Below, piece by piece: positions 57,812 to 64,000 of a stretch of 64,000 nucleotides of DNA. The DNA lies in contig NZ_AKIZ01000016.1 in assembly GCF_000282595.1 (NCBI RefSeq), forward strand, positions 372,001 through 436,000. The letters run 5' to 3'. The translations under genes and the position numbers were made by a program. The stretch comes from Phyllobacterium sp. YR531 (lineage in GTDB: Bacteria > Pseudomonadota > Alphaproteobacteria > Rhizobiales > Rhizobiaceae). The notes beneath the pieces were generated by a model, which saw only the letters and a list, made by a program, of their open reading frames with translations, had not been told where the DNA came from and did not search any database. How positions within the stretch are numbered: the first letter of the stretch is position 1; every line of letters starts with the position of its first letter.

Positions 57812-58125
57812 GCGACCTCGCCTGTTTTTGTGTTAAATTGTTCAATGTTTCCATGTGCACGCTCGCTGCGCGCTACGCGAGGCGCTTGGATGATCGCCAG
57901 AATGCGGAAAGCGTCTTCTTCCACAGCATCGCGATCCATGCGTTTTTCGGACGGCATGGAATTAAGTTTCACAGCAAGCTTGAGTGCATCGGCAGTCCTC
58001 TTGCCAAAGTTGTCGCGAACGGAACCATAGATGTTCTTCTTTGCGGTCTGGAGAGCTTGTATTTGCTCATCCAATTGCGAAAGCTCATCGGAAAGCCCTG
58101 CGTAGTTTGGTTCGGCCGTAATCAT
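57808..58125 (-). CDS. DUF2312/GapR-like small protein
   Basis: A 105-residue protein with a coiled N-terminal part (LSDELSQLDEQIQALQTAKKNIYGSVRDNFG) that recalls the DUF2312 pattern of alphaproteobacterial GapR. GapR binds AT-rich, overtwisted DNA. The C-terminal half differs from GapR, so the relation is tentative. ATG 58125 directly abuts the preceding stop. Confidence 0.5.
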   Translation of the reverse strand: MITAEPNYAGLSDELSQLDEQIQALQTAKKNIYGSVRDNFGKRTADALKLAVKLNSMPSEKRMDRDAVEEDAFRILAIIQAPRVARSERAHGNIEQFNTKTGEVA

Positions 58126-58740
58126 CTACGCGGCCTCCGAAACGTGTGTGTCAGCGAGGAAGTCTGGCAGCGTACGTTCCGACATGTGCGGATCGAAAAA
58201 CCACTCTCCGGAAATTCGGAAGTCGTTCCAGTTTTTGTGCCACCAATGCTCATCCGCCAGGGTGCCGACCTTCAAGCCATGCGGGCTAACGTACACACTG
58301 GTCTTGCATTTGCTCTCGATCTCAGCCAGCCGATCAGCAACACGGCGAGAAAACCCGATCTTCAACACGTGAGGATGGCTTTGAACACGCGCAAAATAGA
58401 TATGGCCTACATGCCAAGCTTGCATTGGGCCGACTCCGAAGAACGGTGTTCCTTGGTAGATTGGCCGTGTCTCTGCCCATGCAAAAGCTTCATCGAAACC
58501 CATGTGACGGATTTGGTGCATTCGAAACCAAGCTCGCCCCTTCCGGATACCCAGAATACGCTCGCAGATCGGAAGAGTTCTCTTGTGGGGAACACGCAAC
58601 TTCTCTCCGTTACCGAGGGGCTTGAGAAAGGTTGCCTTCTCAAAGCAGTACAGCCACCTCGCCTTTGCTGGCGTTATGGATTGGGCAAAGGCCTCTGCCT
58701 GAATGGCCAAGTCTTCTTCGCGGAATGGAAAGGTGCTCAT
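58126..58740 (-). CDS. GIY-YIG-like (T5orf172/MUG113 type) protein
   Basis: A 204-residue protein. The C-terminal half has VGHIYFARVQSHPHVLKIGFSRRVADRLAEI, the GIY-YIG-like nuclease pattern (degenerate Gly-Ile-Tyr, then KIGFSRR), and ends near FLADTHVSEAA. The N-terminal about 100 residues (AKARWLYCFEKATFLKPLG) are unrecognised. A possible DNA-cutting or repair role in the early operon. Confidence 0.72.
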   Translation of the reverse strand: MSTFPFREEDLAIQAEAFAQSITPAKARWLYCFEKATFLKPLGNGEKLRVPHKRTLPICERILGIRKGRAWFRMHQIRHMGFDEAFAWAETRPIYQGTPFFGVGPMQAWHVGHIYFARVQSHPHVLKIGFSRRVADRLAEIESKCKTSVYVSPHGLKVGTLADEHWWHKNWNDFRISGEWFFDPHMSERTLPDFLADTHVSEAA

Positions 58741-58955
58741 GCTGCAACGTCCTGTTCAACGTGGACACGCACGAGAAGGTCGTTGTCGATACTGACAGCC
58801 ATCAAGTCGGCGCTGGCTATAAGCGCTGGCCAATACTTGACGGGTATCGACTTACGCCTTCGGATCTCCGAAGCAGTCGAATGCTTGACGCTTATGGCCT
58901 TGGCAAAAGCGCCAGTGCCGCCAATCGCAATGAAAATTTCTTCGATCGTGTTCAT
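58737..58955 (-). CDS. Cro-like transcriptional regulator
   Basis: A 72-residue HTH protein: MNTIEEIFIAIGGTGAFAKA, then STASEIRRRKSIPVKYWPALI, the DNA-binding pattern of phage Cro/YdaS-type regulators. It is the first gene leftward from the switch, 74 bases from the CI gene, and its promoter overlaps the 58966-59007 operators. Confidence 0.75.
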   Translation of the reverse strand: MNTIEEIFIAIGGTGAFAKAISVKHSTASEIRRRKSIPVKYWPALIASADLMAVSIDNDLLVRVHVEQDVAA

Positions 58956-58965
58956 GATCGGCATA

Positions 58966-59007
58966 TCAACATGTTTCGTGTCAAATTGTCAACATGATTT
59001 ATGTTGA
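58966..59007. promoter_or_regulatory. CI/Cro operators O1 and O2 with leftward early promoter
   Basis: O1 (58966-58984) reads TCAACATGTTTCGTGTCAA; O2 (58989-59007) is TCAACATGATTTATGTTGA, whose 7-5-7 arms are perfect. On the minus strand TTGACA (58987-58992) with a 17-base spacer to TTGATA gives a leftward promoter inside them. The sites lie between Cro-like and CI-like genes. Confidence 0.75.
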
Positions 59008-59029
59008 ACGTTCTGCAAATGTTGATTCC

Positions 59030-59806
59030 ATGAAAAGCATGGGCGACAGACTGCGTGACGCGCGGGAAAATTCAGGGTTTAGTTCGGCTGCAAAGGCCGC
59101 AGAAGCCCTTGGCGTGTCAGCATCGACATACAGGGCACATGAAAACGGGCAAAATGAATACGGGCCGGAAGAAGCATTAGTTTATGCCCGAAAGTTTGGC
59201 GTCAGTGCTGCCGAACTTCTTACCGGCATTCGTGATGGTAAGTCGCGTTTAATACACAGCTACGATCCGGATTCTCAAGATAAAACAGACTTAGACGAGC
59301 GGATGTCTTTCGGTTCGGAGACCGGTTTTTCCGGCGCGCCGGAAGGAAGCTCACCTCAAATTGACGTGACTGCCGGAATGGGCGCCGGCGGTTTTGCAAT
59401 CGCCAACGAGGGCGTTCTCGGGAAGCATGGCATGACGTTTTCTGCCGAGAGTGTCAAAGACTATTGGAAGCTCCCCCCGGCAATTCTGGTGACGCTTGGG
59501 CTGGCTGCGAAAGATGTTGCGATATTCCCTGTCCAAGGCGATTCAATGCAGCCGACGCTAGATGAAGGCGACGTTGTGTTCATTGATACGCGACATCGGC
59601 GCCCGTCACCTGATGGCTTGTATGCGATCATTGATGAGATTGGGGGGATGGCCATTAAAAGGCTCGAGATTGTAAGCGAACCTGGCGCCGCCGAGATACT
59701 ACTTTCAGTGATGTCCGATAACCCTCGTCACGCAGCAAAAATTTGGAAAGCCGATGAGTTGTACATCGTCGGCCGCGTGATACGAAAGTTCGGCAATGTG
59801 CGATAG
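59030..59806 (+). CDS. CI-like repressor with S24 peptidase domain
   Basis: A 258-residue repressor. The XRE HTH (about 5-60) reads MGDRLRDARENSGFSSAAKAAEAL; the S24/LexA-type peptidase has the Ser in VQGDSMQPT (Ser172) and the Lys in GGMAIKRLE (Lys210). RecA-stimulated self-cleavage would trigger induction. ATG 59030 (or 59039) is preferred, because ATG 58994 lies within operator O2. Rightward, with two further small genes behind it. Confidence 0.9.
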   Translation: MKSMGDRLRDARENSGFSSAAKAAEALGVSASTYRAHENGQNEYGPEEALVYARKFGVSAAELLTGIRDGKSRLIHSYDPDSQDKTDLDERMSFGSETGFSGAPEGSSPQIDVTAGMGAGGFAIANEGVLGKHGMTFSAESVKDYWKLPPAILVTLGLAAKDVAIFPVQGDSMQPTLDEGDVVFIDTRHRRPSPDGLYAIIDEIGGMAIKRLEIVSEPGAAEILLSVMSDNPRHAAKIWKADELYIVGRVIRKFGNVR

Positions 59807-59851
59807 AATTTTAAATTCATTGTGCGCCATTGCACCTAAGGATAGCGTCAA

Positions 59852-60109
59852 ATGGATGAGAATAACGATACGTGGCATGACTTCCGATATGGATTACTTC
59901 GAGATGAGTTGATCAAAATTGCGGCAGCACTTGTCCAAGTTAATGGAACACTTGTGAAATTGTCACAGCACGTGCAAATACCAAATGCAGGAGAGAAATC
60001 TGCATTCGATGGCGAAGTAACCGAATCCTTTAGAAGAATCGACGACCTACTGGCAACCCTTCACAAGGTTAATGCCGCCGCGTTGACGAAGAAGAAGCGC
60101 AATGACTGA
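59852..60109 (+). CDS. Small protein in the repressor operon
   Basis: An 85-residue helical protein (DTWHDFRYGLLRDELIKIAA; SFRRIDDLLATLHKVNAA). It lies 45 bases after the CI gene and overlaps the next gene by 8 bases, so it is expected to be expressed in the lysogen. Function unknown. Confidence 0.65.
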   Translation: MDENNDTWHDFRYGLLRDELIKIAAALVQVNGTLVKLSQHVQIPNAGEKSAFDGEVTESFRRIDDLLATLHKVNAAALTKKKRND

Positions 60110-60449
60110 GAAGGATAGCAACATTTCGCTCGAATATTTGCGCAAGCAAAATGAAAAGCTTCGAGAGTTTTCGAATGAACATTTGAAATCTGGTGATGGC
60201 GGTGGCACATATGGTGGTATGGAAGCACGTGTAGCAAAACTTGAGGCGACAGTTTCACACATCGAACGAGATGTTGGTGAACTACGCGTCGATATGAAAG
60301 ACGTTAGAGATCGCCTGAAATCAATTGAGACTTCAATGGCTACAAAAGGATTTGTGTTTTCTGTTTACGGAATCGTTTCGGTTCTATTAGCGGCTATTAT
60401 CCTTTTCCAAACTCAGATCCAACAACTTGTTGGAACCATTCCCAAATAA
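60102..60449 (+). CDS. Coiled-coil, C-terminally anchored membrane protein
   Basis: A 115-residue protein with a coiled coil (EARVAKLEATVSHIERDVGE, LRVDMKDVRDRLKSIETSM) and a C-terminal membrane helix (FVFSVYGIVSVLLAAIILF), like XhlA-type or superinfection-exclusion proteins. In the CI operon it could act on incoming phage at the membrane (inference). Confidence 0.65.
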   Translation: MTEKDSNISLEYLRKQNEKLREFSNEHLKSGDGGGTYGGMEARVAKLEATVSHIERDVGELRVDMKDVRDRLKSIETSMATKGFVFSVYGIVSVLLAAIILFQTQIQQLVGTIPK

Positions 60450-60504
60450 GTAAAATCAAATTTGTTTTTTAGCCGCTAATAATGCGGATTTATTTTCGCT
60501 GTCT

Positions 60505-60556
60505 ACAACATGATTTATGTTTATGACACTTTTCATGTTGACATGTTTCGTGTTGA
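60505..60556. promoter_or_regulatory. Second CI operator cluster (O3, O4)
   Basis: 60505-60523 (ACAACATGATTTATGTTTA) differs from O2 at two bases; 60538-60556 (TTGACATGTTTCGTGTTGA) matches the core of O1. They lie in the leader of the rightward early operon starting at 60595. Confidence 0.7.
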
Positions 60557-60594
60557 TATGTCATTCTCAGTCCATCAAACAACGGATGGACGCA

Positions 60595-60900
60595 ATGACC
60601 GCAATCCACACAACCACTACAGACCTTGGCCAGTTTCTTACAGGCTTGATCGCTAAGCCAGCAGTGGCAAAGCAGGTCCGGTCGAATGCAACTGCATCAT
60701 CTGCCCTGCGTACTGCTTGGGCTTCTTACCGTGAATGGGTGATTGGATACGAACAGCGTCAGGGCGTTGCGCCTCGCCGGTTCAATCGCGCTCAGTTCGG
60801 CATGTATCTCCGCAATGCGTATCTGGACATGCGCATAGAAAAACGCGGCCCTCGCGAAATCTCTCTTGAAGAATGCCTTCACATTGCGGGGAAAAACTGA
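60595..60900 (+). CDS. First gene of the rightward early operon, unknown
   Basis: A 101-residue protein with a helical core (TASSALRTAWASYREWVIGY; RRFNRAQFGMYLRNAYLDMRI). ATG 60595 was chosen because the upstream frame runs through the operators. A 4-base class overlap links it to the next gene. Function unknown. Confidence 0.65.
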   Translation: MTAIHTTTTDLGQFLTGLIAKPAVAKQVRSNATASSALRTAWASYREWVIGYEQRQGVAPRRFNRAQFGMYLRNAYLDMRIEKRGPREISLEECLHIAGKN

Positions 60901-61052
60901 TGAGCCCGCACATTCCAAACACTGAACTTGACGACATGGCCGACGCTCAAGACCGACGCGCCCGACGGGTGGAACGCTTCTTAGTCTGGTCCATCATTTT
61001 CTTAGGCTCCAGTTACTTCTGGTCCGCCATTACAGTGGGGTGGCTGCAATGA
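60900..61052 (+). CDS. 50-residue membrane protein
   Basis: ATG 60900 overlaps the previous stop. An acidic N-terminus (HIPNTELDDMADAQDRRAR) is followed by a membrane segment (FLVWSIIFLGSSYFW). The stop overlaps the next start (ATGA). Function unknown. Confidence 0.6.
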   Translation: MSPHIPNTELDDMADAQDRRARRVERFLVWSIIFLGSSYFWSAITVGWLQ

Positions 61053-61237
61053 CCTCTCCCGCAATCATCACCCGCCGCATTGTCGATAGTGCGCAAAACA
61101 AATCAGAAGAATTCGTTCGATACCGTCTGAAAATGGCAGTTCAAGACGCCGTCTCAGTGTTCGGTGCCGAGGGCGCACGCATGCTCGCCGATGAAATGGC
61201 AAGCGATTTTCAGGACAGAATGAGGAAAGCATCATGA
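61049..61237 (+). CDS. Small early-operon protein
   Basis: A 62-residue helical protein (SPAIITRRIVDSAQNKSEEF; AEGARMLADEMASDFQDRM). ATG 61049 and its stop overlap both neighbours, so it is coupled to erf. Function unknown. Confidence 0.65.
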   Translation: MTSPAIITRRIVDSAQNKSEEFVRYRLKMAVQDAVSVFGAEGARMLADEMASDFQDRMRKAS

Positions 61238-62004
61238 GCGCATTAGCGAAACACGAAGAGCAAAATATTGCACCAGCAAACGATGCATCCATGTGGGCCA
61301 CAATCGAGCGTGTTGCAATGGACCCGAGCATTCCTATCGACAGGCTCAAAGAAATTATGGGCCTCTTGGAACGCAAAGAAGATCGCGCACGTGAAGCCGA
61401 TGATAGGCTTGCAAAGAAGGCTTACTTCGCGGCGATGTCGAAGTGTCAGGCTGATTTGCCTGTCGTCACCAAGACCAGAACCAACACTCACACGCGGTCC
61501 ACTTATGCCGATCTTGCGGCAATCGAAGAACAAGCAATGCCGATCATTCATCGGTACGGCTTTGGTGTTTCGTTCCAGCCAGATGGATATAACGACAATG
61601 GCGAGTTGCGCATTCTCTGGGAAATCTCTCATGAAGAAGGCCACGTCCGAAACGGTGTCGGGGAAATACCTGTCGATGGCGCTGGCGCAAAGGGCGGCGT
61701 CAACAAGACCGGCACCCAAGCATTTGGCAGCACCGCCACATATGGCCGTCGCTACCTTCTTTGCATGCTGTTCAACATCAGCACTGGCGACGACAATGAC
61801 GGCAACCGCCAAAATAACGTCAAGCCTGAGTTCATCAGCGAGGAACAACTGGCCCGTGTTCGCGAGCTAATTGAAGAAACCGAGACTGATACGGAGAAGT
61901 TCTGCGAACTTGGCAAGATTGATGCCTTACCAGATATGCTGGCAAAGGATTTCGAAAGTGCCGTCCAGCTCCTTGAAGAAAAGAAGCGGAGGATGGCCAA
62001 ATGA
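61234..62004 (+). CDS. Erf-family single-strand annealing protein
   Basis: A 256-residue Erf-like recombinase. The core (about 60-190) has FAAMSKCQADLPVVTKTRTN, TYADLAAIEEQAMPIIHRYGF, KGGVNKTGTQAFGSTATYGRRYLLCMLFNI, the ERF pattern. It anneals complementary single strands during phage recombination and works with the YqaJ nuclease next to it. Confidence 0.92.
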   Translation: MSALAKHEEQNIAPANDASMWATIERVAMDPSIPIDRLKEIMGLLERKEDRAREADDRLAKKAYFAAMSKCQADLPVVTKTRTNTHTRSTYADLAAIEEQAMPIIHRYGFGVSFQPDGYNDNGELRILWEISHEEGHVRNGVGEIPVDGAGAKGGVNKTGTQAFGSTATYGRRYLLCMLFNISTGDDNDGNRQNNVKPEFISEEQLARVRELIEETETDTEKFCELGKIDALPDMLAKDFESAVQLLEEKKRRMAK

Positions 62005-62621
62005 TACAGGTCTTCGAAATCGACCAAGGCACGGATGATTGGTTTCAGGCTCGCCTTGGCATTCCCACCGCATCGAAGTTCGCCACCGTCATGGCAAAGG
62101 GCGAAGGCAAGACGCGCAGTGAGTATATGCGTAAGCTTGCCGGTGAAATCCTAACCGGCGAACCTTCCGAAACCTATTCAAATGTTCACATGGAGCGTGG
62201 CAGCTTCATGGAGGAAGATGCTCGCAACCATTACGCGTTCATCGAAAGCGCTGACATTCAACAGGTCGGATTCATCCGGAACGGCAACTGTGGCGCAAGC
62301 CCCGATAGTCTGGTCGGTTCTGCTGGTGGCTTGGAAATCAAGACAGCGCTTCCACACATTCAGATTGACCGGCTTTTGCGCAATCGGCTTCCGCCGGAGC
62401 ACAAGGCGCAGGTGCAGGGAAACCTCTGGATTGCAGAGCGTGAGTGGTGGGACTTCGTATCATTTTGGCCGCGCCTTCCCGTCCTGATCGTGCGCGTTCA
62501 GCGCGACGAAGAATTTATCAATGAAATGAAGACCGAGATCGATCGCTTCAACGAAGAGTTGGCGGACCTCGTCGAGAGCATCCGGCACTACGGCGAAACA
62601 CCAATCCAAGCGGCAGCTTAA
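62001..62621 (+). CDS. YqaJ viral recombinase / lambda exonuclease-like
   Basis: A 206-residue exonuclease of the PD-(D/E)XK fold: WFQARLGIPTASKFATVMAKG start, MERGSFMEEDARNHYAFI, then ASPDSLVGSAGGLEIKTALP (Asp, Glu, Lys of the active site) and HKAQVQGNLWIAEREWW. It resects ends to give strands for Erf. Starts 4 bases inside the erf stop. Confidence 0.92.
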   Translation: MIQVFEIDQGTDDWFQARLGIPTASKFATVMAKGEGKTRSEYMRKLAGEILTGEPSETYSNVHMERGSFMEEDARNHYAFIESADIQQVGFIRNGNCGASPDSLVGSAGGLEIKTALPHIQIDRLLRNRLPPEHKAQVQGNLWIAEREWWDFVSFWPRLPVLIVRVQRDEEFINEMKTEIDRFNEELADLVESIRHYGETPIQAAA

Positions 62622-62641
62622 AGCCAGACGGAGGACAGGAT

Positions 62642-63163
62642 ATGCCAAGAGAAAGCATTAATGTGGTTTGGCAGTGGGACGGTGAAGTAATGCGCCCTCT
62701 CCCGCGCTACCATAATCTGGTCAACGCAGAGTTTGTCGTAGGCGAAAACTACCGCATGGAAGTGCAGGAAGATCGCTCGTGGGTATCGCACAAGCATCAG
62801 TTTGCTTGGCTGCATGAGGCTTGGCTGTCTTTGCCAGAAGAAGTCGGGTCGCGGTTTCTCAACGAAGATCAGCTTCGCAAGCATGCACTTATTGCCGGTG
62901 GCTTCTGCGACAGCACAAGCGTTGCATGTTCCAGCCGAGCCGAGGCAGAGCGTTGGTTCAAGATACTGACCAACGATGACCCGTACTGCATTGTCCGGAT
63001 CGAGGGAAACACCCTCATGCGCTTTACGGCTCAATCGCAGTCAATGCATGCCATGGGCGCAAAACGCTTTCAGAAATCCAAACAAGCCGTTCTCGATTAT
63101 GTAGATGGGCTTCTAGGCGTTGATCCTGGTACGTCCGCCTTGAACCAGATGAGGGCAGCATGA
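62642..63163 (+). CDS. Conserved phage protein of the recombination operon
   Basis: A 173-residue protein (MPRESINVVWQWDGEVMRPL; EVQEDRSWVSHKHQFAWLHEA; LMRFTAQSQSMHAMGAKRFQ). This pattern recurs in Rhizobiales phages next to YqaJ. It lacks catalytic motifs I can name. Function unknown. Confidence 0.7.
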   Translation: MPRESINVVWQWDGEVMRPLPRYHNLVNAEFVVGENYRMEVQEDRSWVSHKHQFAWLHEAWLSLPEEVGSRFLNEDQLRKHALIAGGFCDSTSVACSSRAEAERWFKILTNDDPYCIVRIEGNTLMRFTAQSQSMHAMGAKRFQKSKQAVLDYVDGLLGVDPGTSALNQMRAA

Positions 63164-63357
63164 GTTATGCCCTTTACGCTCCGAGCCATGTGCGCCGGTC
63201 AAAAGCTCGCCTTGCTGAGTTCGTTGCAACCCGTGATGCGACAACACTACGGCTGAAAATGGAAGTCGCACAGAACGAGTGCGCTATCGAAGCCATGATT
63301 CCAGAGCTTTGCGCAATCGTTGAACGCGCAGTGAAGCGTTCGCGGAGGGCTACTTGA
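63160..63357 (+). CDS. Small hypothetical protein
   Basis: A 65-residue helical protein (VRRSKARLAEFVATRDATT; ECAIEAMIPELCAIVERAV). Coupled to both neighbours by overlaps. Function unknown. Confidence 0.6.
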   Translation: MSYALYAPSHVRRSKARLAEFVATRDATTLRLKMEVAQNECAIEAMIPELCAIVERAVKRSRRAT

Positions 63358-63530
63358 TGCGCTTTGCAGTTTTCCTCGCCTGCTTGATACAGGCAATAAC
63401 ATCGGCGTCAAAGGCCAATGGCGACACGCCTCAGAATCTGTTCGCTGACAATGCCGTGTGGATACATTGGCCGTTTGCTCTCTTCTGGCTCTACATCGGC
63501 ATTACTGCTGCTTGGAAAGGGGTCGAGTAA
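63357..63530 (+). CDS. 57-residue membrane/secreted protein
   Basis: ATG 63357 overlaps the previous stop. An N-terminal hydrophobic segment (FAVFLACLIQAITSA) and a second one (WPFALFWLYIGITAAW) suggest a small two-pass or exported protein. Function unknown. Confidence 0.55.
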   Translation: MRFAVFLACLIQAITSASKANGDTPQNLFADNAVWIHWPFALFWLYIGITAAWKGVE

Positions 63531-63943
63531 TGGCCTATCAGATCGCAAAGTATCACCCAGATCCAACTCCAAAGCGCAAAGCGGCAAAGAAGGCTGACTA
63601 CCTGTCATTCCTTCATTCCCTCCCGTGTGTCGTTTCCGGCCGGTACGGTGTTCATGCCGCCCACGTCAGTTTCGCTAATCCGTACTATCTCCACTACGGA
63701 CGCGGTAAAGGTTCGAAAGCCGATGACCGTTGGGCGCTTCCCCTGCATCCAGAATGCCATACAGCGCAGCATGCCACGAATGAACGTGACTGGTGGAATG
63801 CTCAAGGGATTAACCCGCACGAGCTTGCCCTGATCCTGTTCGGAGCATGGTCTGCCATGGGCGACGATGCCGAGCCCTTCTGTGCCGCCAAAATCAATCA
63901 ACTGCTTGTGGATGCTGGCCGCTATGAAAGGGATTTGTCATGA
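63530..63943 (+). CDS. HNH-type Ref/DUF968-like nuclease
   Basis: A 137-residue protein with LPCVVSGRYGVHAAHVSFANP, KADDRWALPLHPECHTAQHATN: Cys, paired His and the H-x(n)-CH pattern of DUF968/Ref-type HNH nucleases, used with RecA in recombination. It fits the recombination operon. ATG 63530 overlaps the previous stop. Confidence 0.78.
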   Translation: MAYQIAKYHPDPTPKRKAAKKADYLSFLHSLPCVVSGRYGVHAAHVSFANPYYLHYGRGKGSKADDRWALPLHPECHTAQHATNERDWWNAQGINPHELALILFGAWSAMGDDAEPFCAAKINQLLVDAGRYERDLS

Positions 63944-64000
63944 CAACCTTCCGCGTCCACTACGAATCCGGTGACTTCATAGACGTGGACGCAGAAGACC
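63940..64000 (+). CDS. Partial CDS at the right edge
   Basis: ATG 63940 overlaps the previous stop (ATGA) and opens MTTFRVHYESGDFIDVDAED to the end of the window. Too short to assign. Confidence 0.55.
   Translation, partial: MTTFRVHYESGDFIDVDAED

Larger units (their letters stand above)
19122..64000. mobile_element. Lambda-like siphovirus prophage (left part)
   Basis: A continuous phage gene order is present: lysis, tail, head, terminase (leftward); cargo; leftward early operon with DnaB and NusG-like; CI/Cro switch; rightward recombination operon. The left end lies between about 19003 and 19122 if the XRE-ImmA pair is host DNA, or left of 17124 if it is cargo. No integrase, tRNA or duplicated att core is visible in the window, so the right end is beyond 64000. 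Most genes look intact; exceptions are noted at 24366 and 55573. Confidence 0.85.

Noticed and set aside
57796-59007. A 403-residue rightward open frame
   Set aside because: It lies opposite the coupled leftward genes at 57808-58955, which have recognisable domains and ATGA overlaps. The rightward frame has no domain character.

Overview
The window reads as a piece of an alphaproteobacterial (Rhizobiales) genome, most likely Brucella/Ochrobactrum. The support is a LOV-domain HWE histidine kinase of the Brucella type, three DUF982 genes plus two 3'-end remnants, a baeRF-type host-attachment protein and a ROSE-like RNA thermometer. The genus is an inference; no rRNA, tRNA or CRISPR was recognised.

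Host-type DNA, 1-17 kb. A large unfinished leftward gene runs off the left edge and diverges from a degenerate Imm53-like immunity gene. Then come a small zinc-knuckle protein (a paralogue lies at 13.3 kb), a DUF982 gene, the LOV kinase, a pyridoxamine-phosphate-oxidase-like protein, a membrane protein and the attachment protein. At 7-13 kb a MerR regulator lies between a DJ-1/PfpI gene and a four-gene detoxification-like operon (acetoacetate decarboxylase-like, alpha/beta hydrolase, coniferyl-type aldehyde dehydrogenase, epimerase). Two MerR-type promoters with 19-bp spacers face the two flanking transcription units. Small genes, an outer-membrane beta-barrel candidate, a GNAT and an Hsp20 gene with its ROSE-like leader follow.

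17-19 kb. A two-gene operon joins a 217-aa protein of unknown function to an XRE-ImmA/IrrE metallopeptidase regulator, with a palindromic operator in its promoter. It lies just outside, or at the edge of, the prophage.

Prophage, about 19.1 kb to beyond the right edge. This is a lambda-like siphovirus. The late genes run leftward from 43.9 to 19.1 kb: terminases, portal fused to an anti-CBASS Acb1-like domain, DUF2213 protease/scaffold, capsid, connectors, tail tube, frameshifted tail chaperones, tape measure, tail tip, fibre, lysis. Four rightward small genes sit at gene junctions inside this operon. Small rightward genes and a putative defence cargo occupy 44-52 kb: a HEPN-like protein, a Dam-type methylase, and a 793-aa protein combining a PD-(D/E)XK-like motif, DGQHR and a C-terminal HEPN-like motif. 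The leftward early operon (58.9 to 51.7 kb) runs from a Cro-like gene through a GIY-YIG-like protein, methyltransferases, a LexA-like DNA-binding protein, DUF1064 and DnaB to a NusG-like antiterminator. The CI-like S24 repressor and two further genes read right. A rightward recombination operon (Erf, YqaJ, HNH/Ref-like) starts at 60.6 kb and leaves the window. Matching 19-bp palindromes flank both early promoter regions, suggesting CI controls both. The integrase and right attachment site are outside the window.

The best candidates for an undescribed system are the 47.7-51.6 kb methylase/DGQHR-HEPN module, with an eight-G tract just after the start of its large gene, and the XRE-ImmA operon at 17-19 kb. 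Other points of note are the portal-Acb1 fusion, an in-frame stop 73 codons before the apparent end of the tail-tip gene, and a methyltransferase split at a four-G run.
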